NCBI GenBank assembly: GCA_024642765.1
Contig: JAHEAM010000113.1
Span: 1 to 9,974, forward strand
Source of the DNA: Planctomycetaceae bacterium
Lineage (GTDB): Bacteria; Planctomycetota; Planctomycetia; Pirellulales; Pirellulaceae
Length of the DNA: 9,974 bases
Reading direction: 5' to 3'
Shown: positions 1 to 6,871 of the stretch, piece by piece
How the letters are laid out: each line of letters opens with the position of its first letter
Numbering within the stretch: the stretch's first letter is position 1
Made by a program: the position numbers and the translations under genes
The notes under the pieces: generated by a model
What the model was told of the DNA's origin: nothing
What the model saw: only the letters and a program-made list of their open reading frames with translations
Database searches by the model: none

Positions 1-480
1 CGATTTCTCTTTGACCAATTTGTAGGCCTCGTCAATCATCGCCAGGATCGCATCTTTGTCGCCGTTGAAAACTCCCTGCACGGGTCGCGATGGATTGTCA
101 GTTCCATGGTCCATCACATGATCAACGCGGTGTTGGCGATTTGCACCCATGCCGTAAATCAAGCCGGCGGGCGATTGCAGATCGTCTCCGCCAATCTTCT
201 TCAGGGCGAACTTCGTGGACGATGGCGTGCTGGTTTTGGTCGAACCTGAATTGGTTGTATCGGACGACTCCGTGAGAAAAGAGCCCGAGGCCTTTTCCGA
301 ATTCAAACCTACAGAGGACTTTTCCAACTTCTCGGTGGATTCATTGCTGTCCCAAATTGCAGGAAGGCTAACACCTAACTGAGTCTGCAAAACCGGACGA
401 GCAAAATGGTAGGCTACGGCCAGCACAATTAGGCAGATAACGAGAATGGGTCGTTTGTCGCCAAATGCAGTTTTGTTCAT
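1..480 (-). CDS. Membrane-anchored protein of unknown function (partial, 3' end outside window)
   Basis: The reading frame is open from ATG at 478-480 to the left edge and gives 160 residues. I do not recognise a named family. Residues about 12-25 (ILVICLIVLAVAYH) form one hydrophobic segment after a basic N-terminus, so the protein is probably anchored or exported. Residues about 50-90 are a Ser/Thr/Lys/Glu-rich linker of low complexity. From about residue 97 a compact domain starts: KFALKKIGGDDLQSPAGLIY, then RVDHVMDH, then NPSRPVQGVFNGDKDAI. The spaced histidines followed by an RP.xGVF stretch look like a conserved catalytic or binding core, but this is my reading, not a database match. 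No Shine-Dalgarno site precedes the ATG, and an in-frame stop eight codons upstream fixes it as the only credible start. The terminator at 616-653 lies upstream on the same strand. Confidence 0.8.
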   Translation of the reverse strand, partial: MNKTAFGDKRPILVICLIVLAVAYHFARPVLQTQLGVSLPAIWDSNESTEKLEKSSVGLNSEKASGSFLTESSDTTNSGSTKTSTPSSTKFALKKIGGDDLQSPAGLIYGMGANRQHRVDHVMDHGTDNPSRPVQGVFNGDKDAILAMIDEAYKLVKEKS

Positions 481-615
481 GTCGTCGATATAGGAGTTTG
501 GTTAGGAGAAGCGGAGGAACCCAACGGACTCGTTTGAGTATCGTGTTTATCTTAGCCCATTTCTACCCGAATCTTGTAGGTGACTAGAACCTGTTTTGTG
601 GTTCACAATTGGCGC

Positions 616-653
616 AAAAAAAAACCGCAATGCTTCCGAAAAAGCATTGCGGT
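616..653 (-). terminator. Intrinsic terminator with 12-bp stem and nine-U tail
   Basis: Arms at 642-653 and 624-635 form a perfect 12-bp stem with a 6-base loop. On the minus strand the stem runs directly into nine T residues (616-624). There is no T run on the plus side, so it works only for minus-strand transcription. The pilin stop is about 350 bases upstream and has its own terminator-like sequence. This terminator therefore more likely ends a separate short transcript, or acts as an attenuator ahead of the gene starting at 480. Confidence 0.85.
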
Positions 654-790
654 AAAAATTTCTCCAGCGGATTCGCAGCAAATGGGAGCTGCTGGGAGAA
701 TAGCGGAATCTAGCGTGCTAAGCACAAGCCATTTGTGATTCGAGCCAACCCTAAATAATGGTCCCTCAGCCGTATGCGCCGGAGAATGTA
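616..790 (-). ncRNA. Candidate structured non-coding RNA or attenuating leader
   Basis: On the minus strand, 777-786 pairs with 660-669 in a 10-bp helix (TTCTCCGGCG with CGCTGGAGAA). The pair 780:666 is a G-U wobble on the minus strand but an A-C mismatch on the plus strand, which favours a minus-strand RNA. Inside the helix are small hairpins: GCAGC/GCTGC arms at 675-679 and 688-692, CACAA/TTGTG arms at 723-727 and 733-737, and an alternative GTGC/GCAC stem (715-718 with 722-725) that excludes the latter. The closing helix is followed within seven bases by the terminator. I could not match it to tmRNA, SRP RNA, RNase P RNA or a riboswitch I know; 6S-like RNA is possible. The 5' end is undefined and could lie anywhere up to about 880. 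Confidence 0.4.
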
Positions 791-809
791 TCAAGCGAAC
801 TTGCTACAC

Positions 810-839
810 CCTAATCTTAACGTTTAAGTTCAACTTAGG
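810..839. promoter_or_regulatory. Nested and overlapping palindromes, possible operator
   Basis: CCTAA (810-814) pairs with TTAGG (835-839) around CTTAA/TTAAG (816-820 with 824-828). An overlapping palindrome AAGTT-C-AACTT lies at 826-836. The two inner pairings exclude each other. The site is AT-rich and just upstream, on the minus strand, of the candidate structured RNA, where a promoter or operator would be expected. Short AT-rich palindromes also arise by chance, so confidence is low. Confidence 0.25.
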
Positions 840-1002
840 TAGGCGAAATTTTCACCGTGCAATCGTTTTCGTCCAATTGAGTTGTCAAGCTGAAGGCTGC
901 TTTCACGTTCACGATCTTTTTCTAGAGATTTTAAAGGCAAGATAGAGATGACTTTTTTACGTCTTCGGTACGAATATTGCACATATGGCTACCGTTAGTC
1001 TC

Positions 1003-1677
1003 CTATTTCTCGCCTGAATAAATGACGCCGTTTTGATGTGTTTTAAAAAAAAGTCCGCGATGCGGACCCTTGTCGTAGTTACGGACATAATTCAAACCCG
1101 TGAACCATGCGTCTTGGGTGTCGATCGAGGCATCCGATACGAACAATTGGGCTTTGGTTTTTTCGCCTTGAATTACGTCATCCGTTATGTATCGCATATT
1201 CACGATATAGTGCGTCTTGTCAAATCCATCGCTATTCAACGTACGTGACCCCATCGGGCACGTAAGGGCTCGTGGTCTTCTCAGGAATTCTTTGTCGGTG
1301 GCCGCGACGTCCAGTTCTGGATATTTTAGAAATACGTTTGTCGGGTCGAGCAATGGCAAAAGTGCTATCGACCATCCTCCAGGCTTGCCCTCCATTGGCG
1401 GCCTGAAACCTAAACCATTAATAGTCTCGGCGGCGATGAAGATTTGATGAACGTTACTCTTGCATACGGTTTCTTGCGCTGAGACTCGGGCACGCTGAAC
1501 AGCGGGAAAGAAAAAAGCCAACATGATCGAAATGATTGCCAAAACCACAATCAATTCAACTAGGGAAACGCCGCTAGGAACTGGACCGGTCCTTAAGGAA
1601 TGAAAATACTCTTTCATGGAGCTGCCAAAGTTAGGTGACGTTGGGAATTGGAAGCAATGTTGCTTGAATCGTATCAT
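1003..1677 (-). CDS. Pseudopilin-like protein with prepilin cleavage/methylation motif
   Basis: The 224-residue product carries a type IV prepilin/type II secretion pseudopilin signal. A basic leader ends in Gly36, followed by VSLVELIVVLAII with Glu41 at mature position +5 and a hydrophobic helix to about residue 60 (FFFPAVQRAR). This form, ending in a PAVQ-type sequence, is typical of the expanded DUF1559-style family in planctomycetes, but the protein is shorter than most members (usually about 300) and I see no clear C-terminal H-X9-DG box. A prepilin peptidase should cleave after Gly36, leaving it in the inner membrane or a pseudopilus. ATG at 1617 (MKEYFH) is an equally good start and gives a more usual 16-residue leader; neither start has a Shine-Dalgarno site. 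It lies 58 bases after cdd. A terminator-like sequence sits inside its last codons. Confidence 0.85.
   Translation of the reverse strand: MIRFKQHCFQFPTSPNFGSSMKEYFHSLRTGPVPSGVSLVELIVVLAIISIMLAFFFPAVQRARVSAQETVCKSNVHQIFIAAETINGLGFRPPMEGKPGGWSIALLPLLDPTNVFLKYPELDVAATDKEFLRRPRALTCPMGSRTLNSDGFDKTHYIVNMRYITDDVIQGEKTKAQLFVSDASIDTQDAWFTGLNYVRNYDKGPHRGLFFKTHQNGVIYSGEK
1045..1067 (-). terminator. Terminator-like hairpin with eight-U tail inside the pilin 3' coding end
   Basis: On the minus strand GTCCGC (1062-1067) pairs with GCGGAC (1053-1058) across a 3-base loop, followed at once by eight T residues (1052-1045). This is the textbook shape of an intrinsic terminator, yet it lies about 40 bases before the TAG stop of the pilin-like gene (1003-1005), encoding part of PHRGLFFK. 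Either termination here is weak, or the gene's 3' end is not what it seems. Confidence 0.45.
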
Positions 1678-1712
1678 AAAGAGGCGCGAGAATTTGCATT
1701 TTTTGGGTTGCC

Positions 1713-1741
1713 ATCATATTCTGTGCGGCCCATCGTTAAAA
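1713..1741 (-). promoter_or_regulatory. Possible promoter for the pilin-like gene
   Basis: On the minus strand TATGAT (1713-1718, five of six to the -10 consensus) follows TTTTAA (1736-1741, three of six to the -35 consensus) with 17 bases between them. Transcription would start near 1706, about 30 bases before the ATG. It lies at the very end of cdd, so the pilin-like gene may be transcribed separately from deoA-cdd. The -35 match is poor. Confidence 0.3.
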
Positions 1742-2137
1742 TTCAAAATGTTCCGGTAGCAATTCACCCGTAGTCCATTGGCGGAAGGAATCTGGTTGGT
1801 TCGGAGAAAGCGAACGCACCCAATACTTTGCGCCGAACTGGACCAGGAACTGCCGACACGCGCCGCACGGCGCGGCACTTGGGTCGGCGGCGATCGCGAT
1901 GGCCGAAAATTCTCGATGCCCAGCACTTACCGCGCTGACAATGGCTGAACGCTCAGCACAAATCGATAAGCCATAAGATGCGTTTTCGACGTTGCAGCCT
2001 ATGAATATTTCACCGCTCGTTGAAAGTAACGCCGCGCCAACTTTGAATTTTGAATAGGGTGCGAAAGCCTTTAGCCTGACAGCGATCGCTGCCGTGGTCA
2101 ATTTTTCCCAGGGTATCGTGTTCGCTGTTTCAGCCAC
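1736..2137 (-). CDS. cdd: Cytidine deaminase
   Basis: Zinc enzyme that converts cytidine and deoxycytidine to uridine and deoxyuridine in cytosolic pyrimidine salvage. The 133-residue length matches the homotetrameric class. Visible motifs are YSKFKVGAAL (28-37), NVENASYG with substrate-binding Asn49 and Glu51, CAER with zinc ligand Cys60 and catalytic Glu62, and PCGACRQ with zinc ligands Cys91 and Cys94. I chose GTG at 2135-2137 because GAGGAG lies seven bases upstream; the frame is open further, to a TTG at 2165-2167, which would add ten poorly conserved residues and has no such site. With the GTG start the gene overlaps the deoA stop by eight bases (GTGGCTGA), indicating one mRNA and coupled translation. 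All catalytic residues are present. Confidence 0.95.
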   Translation of the reverse strand: MAETANTIPWEKLTTAAIAVRLKAFAPYSKFKVGAALLSTSGEIFIGCNVENASYGLSICAERSAIVSAVSAGHREFSAIAIAADPSAAPCGACRQFLVQFGAKYWVRSLSPNQPDSFRQWTTGELLPEHFEF

Positions 2138-3449
2138 AGGCGGGCTCCTCTTTACCGATGTTGTCAATCGTCAATGTCTTGCCAATCAAGTCTATCGTTT
2201 CAGCAGACGGATCGGCGGTGATTGTGAATGCCCCAGAAACAAGTCGATTTGCTTCCTGGATATTTTGTCGATGACAATAAACTTTTGCCAACGACTGTCC
2301 GACTTCAATTCGACAGCCAACATCCGTCAGCATTTCGATTCCAACCGAAGGGTCGATTGTTTCCCCGACTGCTTTCCGGCCACCACCCATTTGGATCACT
2401 GCGAGGCCCAGTCGATCGCAATCGATCTGAGAAATGAAGCCAGCGTGAAGTGCCGCAACTTCATAGACGGCCGCTCGCTCGCGTTCGGCAGTGAGGTCGC
2501 CGCCGTGGGCTGCGACCATTTGTTCCAAACGAAGTAATGCACGGCCATTGGCGATCGTTTTTTCAGCTTGTTTCATGCCCGCTTCGATGGAATTCGCTAG
2601 GTGACACATCACTAAAAGTTCGGCTGCCAAACGCAACGTTAGCAACACCACATCGTCGGGGCCTTGTCCACGGAGAACGTCGACCGATTCGTCAATCTCA
2701 AGCCCGTTGCCAATCATCTTCCCAAGCGGTCGATTCATGTCGGTCAAGATTGCTCGCGTTTCCAAATCTAACTCTTGCGCAGTTCGAACGAGTGACGTGG
2801 CCAACGTCTCAGCCGCAGGCAGCGTTTTCATGAATGCGCCATTTCCCCATTTCACATCGAGAACGAGTGCATCGAGACCTTCTGCTAGTTTTTTACTTAA
2901 GATACTGGCGGTAATGAGAGGCACAGATGGAACCGTGCCCGTCACATCTCGCAAGGCATAGAGGCGCTTATCCGCCGGAGCGATTTCAGCCGAGGCCGCT
3001 GTTATTGTACAGCCGACGGTCTCAACTACCTGTTTGATTTCCGCCAAACTCAAATCGGTTCGATATCCAGCAATCGATTCCAGTTTGTCGATCGTTCCGC
3101 CGGTTGTACCCAATCCCCGACCAGAAATCATTGGGACGGACATGCCGCATTCCGCCAAGATCGGTGCGAGCGGAATTGAAATCTTGTCGCCAATACCGCC
3201 AGTGGAATGCTTGTCTACCATTGGCGTCGAGCCTGACCACTGCAAGATTTCACCAGAGTTCAGCATAGCTCGCGTCAAGACAGCGACTTCACGATGGGAC
3301 ATGCCCTTAAAAAAAACGGCCATTGCAAACGCTGCCATCTGGCCGTCTTGAACGCGACCCTTGGCGTAGCCATCGATCAAAAAATGAATGTCAGCTTCGT
3401 CAAGTTCGCAACCGTCTCGCTTTGCCGTAATGATTTGCGCTACATTCAT
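2130..3449 (-). CDS. deoA: Thymidine phosphorylase (pyrimidine-nucleoside phosphorylase)
   Basis: Cytosolic enzyme that splits thymidine or deoxyuridine with phosphate to give the free base and 2-deoxyribose 1-phosphate. The 439 residues match the usual length of about 430-440. In order: a helical N-terminal part (1-70), the phosphate loop KHSTGGIGDK (80-89), the family signature SGRGLGTTGGTIDKLES (109-125), the base-binding set Arg167 (ALRD), Ser182 and Lys186 (ITASILSKK), DVKWGNGAFMK (about 199-209), and a C-terminal alpha/beta domain. Arg167, Ser182 and Lys186 correspond to Arg171, Ser186 and Lys190 of the E. coli enzyme. The ATG at 3447-3449 has no Shine-Dalgarno site. The upstream glutaminyl cyclase gene ends 29 bases before it and cdd overlaps its end, so the three are probably cotranscribed. 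Preference for thymidine or uridine cannot be settled from sequence. Confidence 0.95.
   Translation of the reverse strand: MNVAQIITAKRDGCELDEADIHFLIDGYAKGRVQDGQMAAFAMAVFFKGMSHREVAVLTRAMLNSGEILQWSGSTPMVDKHSTGGIGDKISIPLAPILAECGMSVPMISGRGLGTTGGTIDKLESIAGYRTDLSLAEIKQVVETVGCTITAASAEIAPADKRLYALRDVTGTVPSVPLITASILSKKLAEGLDALVLDVKWGNGAFMKTLPAAETLATSLVRTAQELDLETRAILTDMNRPLGKMIGNGLEIDESVDVLRGQGPDDVVLLTLRLAAELLVMCHLANSIEAGMKQAEKTIANGRALLRLEQMVAAHGGDLTAERERAAVYEVAALHAGFISQIDCDRLGLAVIQMGGGRKAVGETIDPSVGIEMLTDVGCRIEVGQSLAKVYCHRQNIQEANRLVSGAFTITADPSAETIDLIGKTLTIDNIGKEEPACG
2138..2155 (-). promoter_or_regulatory. Ribosome binding site that fixes the cdd start
   Basis: The minus strand reads AAAGAGGAGCCCGCCT directly before the GTG at 2135-2137. 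The GAGGAG core is seven bases from the start codon and lies within the last deoA codons, which explains how cdd is translated from the deoA message. Confidence 0.7.
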
Positions 3450-3478
3450 GTTTGGAGGTCAACCCATTAGGGGGAAAT

Positions 3479-4372
3479 CTAATACAAGGGAATAAATTTG
3501 ACTTCATAAATCGAAGGGCATAATTTTCCAGTCACGAACATGTTTCCGCGTTTTTTGTTGAACGCAAGTCCGTTCATCACACCATCGCGTGGTCGGTCGG
3601 CACTTTTCCATAAGTTGTCGAGTTCAATGATCCCTGTCACAACTTCGTTCTCTAAATCGATTTCGTAAACGCTATCGGTTGGATGGCAATTGGCAAAAAG
3701 TTTCCCTCCGGCGTATTCCAGCTCATTGAGTGCACCCGGGTCCCTCCGCCCCATCCGAATTTTCGCGTCCTTTACAACTGTGAGTGTGTCAGGATCGAGA
3801 AATTGAATTTTGCTGGTGCCGTTGCTCAGAATCAAATGATTTTCGTCGTGAGTAAGTCCCCACATTTCGCCATCGAAAGTTTTGGTTTCGAGCAGGTTCA
3901 ATTCCAAATCGTAGATGAGAATCACATTTTCTTGCCAAGTAAGTTGGTAAATTTTGTTCTTGAACATCGTCAGGCCTTCGCCGAATAATTTGGGCTCGAG
4001 CGGATGATTGATGGTTGGCTCACCACTTTGTAGTGCAACTTTGCGAACCGAGGACTGGCCGCGAAGCCCGGTGCTTTCGTAGTAAAAATCATCCGAGTCG
4101 TCGAAAACAATTCCTTGCGAAAAGGCGTCCGTACGGTGCGGGTAAGTGTTGACTAATTCGCAACGAAAGCGTGGGATGTCGTTACTAGGCTTCAGGTACA
4201 TCGCCATGTAGGTGCCTCCAATCACGATAGTTATGAAAACCAAACGCAAAAAATTGCGATAGCTCAGCCAATGTTGTGGTTGAGAACTTTGGTTGGCTGA
4301 CGTGGACTTAGGCTTCTCGGGTGCGTCAGGTTCGTAAGCTCGTTTTCGGGTTGGGCGTTTCGATTTGCTCAT
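3479..4372 (-). CDS. Membrane-anchored glutaminyl-peptide cyclotransferase (beta-propeller type, PF05096-like)
   Basis: Predicted to cyclise N-terminal glutamine of peptides or proteins to pyroglutamate, releasing ammonia. A basic cytosolic tail (1-40) precedes one membrane segment (about 41-60), so the catalytic domain should face the periplasm. The domain shows the family blocks in order: TYPHRTDAFSQG (76-87), YYESTGLRGQSSVRKV (97-112), LFGEGLT (129-135), YQLTWQE (142-148), GEMWGLTHD (168-176), ILSNGTSKIQFLDP (181-194), ALNELEY (214-220), DGVMNGLAF (263-271) and FVTGK (279-283). Two places differ from the usual pattern as I know it: SDG is SNG (183-185) and the Trp expected after TGK is Cys285. 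Length of 297 fits the family plus the anchor. It is 29 bases upstream of deoA on the same strand, though no metabolic link with nucleoside salvage is obvious. Confidence 0.9.
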   Translation of the reverse strand: MSKSKRPTRKRAYEPDAPEKPKSTSANQSSQPQHWLSYRNFLRLVFITIVIGGTYMAMYLKPSNDIPRFRCELVNTYPHRTDAFSQGIVFDDSDDFYYESTGLRGQSSVRKVALQSGEPTINHPLEPKLFGEGLTMFKNKIYQLTWQENVILIYDLELNLLETKTFDGEMWGLTHDENHLILSNGTSKIQFLDPDTLTVVKDAKIRMGRRDPGALNELEYAGGKLFANCHPTDSVYEIDLENEVVTGIIELDNLWKSADRPRDGVMNGLAFNKKRGNMFVTGKLCPSIYEVKFIPLY

Positions 4373-4712
4373 GGTTCTCGCGAAAATTGGTCTTTCGAGT
4401 TAAGTCTTTTGGATTCTCAACGTTACGATGGATTTTGTCCGGCTGAATTTTGTTTTCAACTATGATATTCGAGTGCCAAATCGACTCGCTAACTTTGCTG
4501 CAAATGATTTGGCTTCAATTGTATCAGGCGAGCGCTTCGTACGTTAGTCGTTTCATTGAGCTTGAGGGCAGCATGGTTCTCGACGTTTTTGACGAAGCGT
4601 TTGAATTGTTTTTTGCTAGTCCTAATGAACAACCAAAATAGATCAGGTAACATAGGTGCGAGCGAACGCTTAATTGATGGCATTTAACTTCCAAAAAATA
4701 GTGAGGCAAGTA
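4373..4712. promoter_or_regulatory. Divergent intergenic region between the glutaminyl cyclase and DPP IV-like genes
   Basis: This must carry the promoters of both divergent units. The best minus-strand candidate I see is TTGAAA (4454-4459) and CAAAAT (4432-4437) with a 16-base spacer, a weak match. On the plus side the only clear signal is the GAGG at 4703-4706 ahead of the ATG at 4713. A short open frame at 4462-4641 (plus) has no ribosome binding site and is not called as a gene. Confidence 0.35.
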
Positions 4713-6818
4713 ATGATCAAACGAATTTTATTGGGACTTTTTTTGGTAGGTAGTTTCGTAGCCGACTTGCGAGCGCAGTCGGATTTGAAACTTGAGAACC
4801 TGCCCCGATATGAGCAATACAAACAAGCGTCACAGGGCCGACGATCTTCGCGCGGTTCTGGTGTGCGCGATGTGAAGTGGGCCATGGACGGTTCGTTTGT
4901 TAATTTTACGGTCGGTGGTACTGCCCAAGCCCTTGATCTCAAGACGGCGGAATTCGGAGTGGCTCGCGAAGGCAAAATTGTTGTCTCGCCACCAACTCCT
5001 GTCGTTTCACGGAAATCACCAGTCGGACGCGCCGAACAACGAACGGTCGAACCATCACCTGACGGAAAATGGAATGCCGTCTATCGAGACAATAATGTTT
5101 TCATCGAGGCCGCCGATGGGACGGTCGACCCAGTTCCGGTCACGAAGGACGGTATTGACCGCTTGCGTTACGGCACCGGCTGTTGGGTTTATGGCGAAGA
5201 ACTTGACCAAAGTGAGGCGATGTGGTGGTCACCCGACGGCAAGTCATTGGTCTTCTATGAAGTCGATGAGCAAGGCCTGAAGGACTACTACCTTACGACC
5301 GACAACACAAGTACTTACACACAGTTGCACGTGACTCGTTACCCAAAAGCTGGCGAAGATAATCCCCAAGTCAACTTGATGCACTACAACCTTGATACCA
5401 AAGAAATCAAGCGTTTTAACATTGAAGGCGAAGAACGCCAATACTTGTTCGACATCGCATTCGCTCCTAATGGCAAGGAACTGCTTGTTCACCGAACCAA
5501 CCGACGGCAAGACGTGCTCGATCTTTTGGCAATCGATGTCGCAACGGGCAAGTCGCGAGTTGTCGTAACCGAAAAGCAAAGCACGTGGCAAGAAAATTCA
5601 CCAACGATGAGATTCTTGAACGACGGCGAACGTTTTATTTGGCAAACGGAAAGCAATGGATGGCATAACTTTCAGCTCCGACATATCGATGGTCGCTTAT
5701 TGAATGCTCTGACAAACTGCGATGGGTTTCCTTGCGAAAGAATTGTAAATGTCGATGAAGATGCGGGCGTCGTTTATTACACGGCCTACAGTGATCAAAT
5801 GCCCTATAGCGAGCAATTGCATCGCGTGAATCTGGATGGCACTCAAGACGTTCGCATCACAACGTCACCACTACATCATTCGCAATTTGAAATTGATCCG
5901 AAGAATCGTTTTGTCCTGGCGCGACGAGAAAAAATCGACATTGCCCCAGAATATGTTGTTTACTCGACTGAGGGTAAGGAACTTGCGGTTCTCCCAAAAG
6001 TGACGGAGAAGGACGACGAAGCCGCAACGTCAACCGAAGCCTGTCATTCGGAATCTTTTTCCTTCATGTCCTCGGATGGCTCAACGAAACTTTGGGGAAC
6101 ACTCCATTTTCCCTCTGATTTTGACGCCACGAAGAAGTATCCGTTGTTGATTGACGTTTACGGTGGTCCGCAGTCACGTGGCTTGACCAACAATTATCAA
6201 CCCATCAATGCCGTTGCCGAACTAGGCTTCATTGTGGCGAAGATTGGTAATCGTGGGACAGTCGGACGCGGCAAAGCATTTGAAAGTGCGACCTACCAGC
6301 GATTGGGCGATTTGGATTTGCTTGATCAAGCAACGGGCGTGCGACACCTGACGCAACGTGAGTACATCGACGGCAATCGAGTGGGCATCTATGGACATTC
6401 CTATGGAGGCTACATGTCAGCGATGGCTTTGCTGCGGCACCCAGATGTGTTTCATGTGGCCGTTGCCGGCGCACCTGTTACCGATTGGCGAAATTACGAC
6501 TCGATCTACACAGAACGTTTCATGCGTACGCCGCAAGAAAATTCCGAGGGCTATGACCAAAGCTCGTGTATGAAGTACGTCGAGAATTTGACGGGTAAAC
6601 TTTTGATCGTCCACGGTTTGATTGACGACAACGTGCATCCCGCCAACACCTGGCAATTGATTAAGGCTCTCGAAGAGGCCGATAAACGATTTGACTTGAT
6701 GATCTATCCTGGGTTCAAACACGGGATCGGTAGTAACTATAACTCGATTCGACTCGAGTACTTGTACCGGCACCTCATTGCCGAATCACCTGCAATCAGC
6801 GCGCCTACAAACAAGTAG
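4713..6818 (+). CDS. Secreted dipeptidyl peptidase IV-like serine peptidase (family S9)
   Basis: Expected to release dipeptides, often X-Pro or X-Ala, from peptide N-termini outside the cytoplasm. The start is ATG at 4713-4715, with GAGG six bases upstream; it opens directly into a signal peptide, MIKRILLGLFLVGSFVADLRA, so the longer frame from TTG at 4674 is unlikely. The 701-residue product has an N-terminal beta-propeller (PF00930-like, about 60-430) with WSPDG repeats and the Glu162-Glu163 pair (VYGEELDQ) that binds the substrate amino group in this family. The C-terminal alpha/beta hydrolase domain (about 465-695) has nucleophile Ser563 in GHSYGGYMS, Asp638 in HGLIDDNVH and His670 in GFKHG, a complete triad. 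It is transcribed away from the glutaminyl cyclase gene and is followed by a stable hairpin at 6841-6871. Confidence 0.93.
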   Translation: MIKRILLGLFLVGSFVADLRAQSDLKLENLPRYEQYKQASQGRRSSRGSGVRDVKWAMDGSFVNFTVGGTAQALDLKTAEFGVAREGKIVVSPPTPVVSRKSPVGRAEQRTVEPSPDGKWNAVYRDNNVFIEAADGTVDPVPVTKDGIDRLRYGTGCWVYGEELDQSEAMWWSPDGKSLVFYEVDEQGLKDYYLTTDNTSTYTQLHVTRYPKAGEDNPQVNLMHYNLDTKEIKRFNIEGEERQYLFDIAFAPNGKELLVHRTNRRQDVLDLLAIDVATGKSRVVVTEKQSTWQENSPTMRFLNDGERFIWQTESNGWHNFQLRHIDGRLLNALTNCDGFPCERIVNVDEDAGVVYYTAYSDQMPYSEQLHRVNLDGTQDVRITTSPLHHSQFEIDPKNRFVLARREKIDIAPEYVVYSTEGKELAVLPKVTEKDDEAATSTEACHSESFSFMSSDGSTKLWGTLHFPSDFDATKKYPLLIDVYGGPQSRGLTNNYQPINAVAELGFIVAKIGNRGTVGRGKAFESATYQRLGDLDLLDQATGVRHLTQREYIDGNRVGIYGHSYGGYMSAMALLRHPDVFHVAVAGAPVTDWRNYDSIYTERFMRTPQENSEGYDQSSCMKYVENLTGKLLIVHGLIDDNVHPANTWQLIKALEEADKRFDLMIYPGFKHGIGSNYNSIRLEYLYRHLIAESPAISAPTNK

Positions 6819-6840
6819 TCGGACGCTGAATTCTTTAGTT

Positions 6841-6871
6841 AACACTCCAGCGCATCCTGCGCTGGAGTGTT
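6841..6871 (+). terminator. Perfect 13-bp hairpin after the DPP IV-like gene
   Basis: AACACTCCAGCGC (6841-6853) pairs perfectly with 6859-6871 across a 5-base loop, 22 bases after the TAG stop. Only a short T run follows on the plus side, and none on the minus side. It is probably the 3' end signal of the peptidase transcript, but it could also be a copy of a repeated palindromic element. Confidence 0.55.

Larger units (their letters stand above)
481..1002. other. Spacer without a credible protein gene; holds RNA-like structures
   Basis: No reading frame here has a start signal, domain or protein-like composition. What it does hold is a strong minus-strand intrinsic terminator (616-653), a folded region closed by a long stem (660-786), overlapping palindromes at 810-839, and a perfect minus-strand TTGACA at 883-888 without a good -10 box at the usual distance. 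Positions 889-1002 show nothing I can assign. Confidence 0.6.

Noticed and set aside
603..794. 63-residue minus-strand open frame in the 481-1002 spacer
   Set aside because: It runs through the perfect terminator hairpin and has no domain or ribosome binding site; the RNA-structure reading fits better.
616..890. tmRNA, RNase P RNA, SRP RNA or a known riboswitch
   Set aside because: I looked for their hallmark conserved sequences (tRNA-like 3' end, GAGGAAAGTCC-type core, SRP tetraloops, common riboswitch cores) and found none.
2094..3351. Several plus-strand open frames of 69-147 residues across deoA
   Set aside because: They lie antisense to a fully conserved deoA/cdd coding region and are composition shadows.
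4462..4641. Small plus-strand frame in the divergent spacer (59 residues from the ATG)
   Set aside because: There is no ribosome binding site, an equally long open frame lies on the opposite strand, and the region must hold two promoters.
4674..4712. Longer start (TTG) for the DPP IV-like gene
   Set aside because: It would put 13 residues before an otherwise perfect signal peptide; the ATG at 4713 has a GAGG at the right distance.
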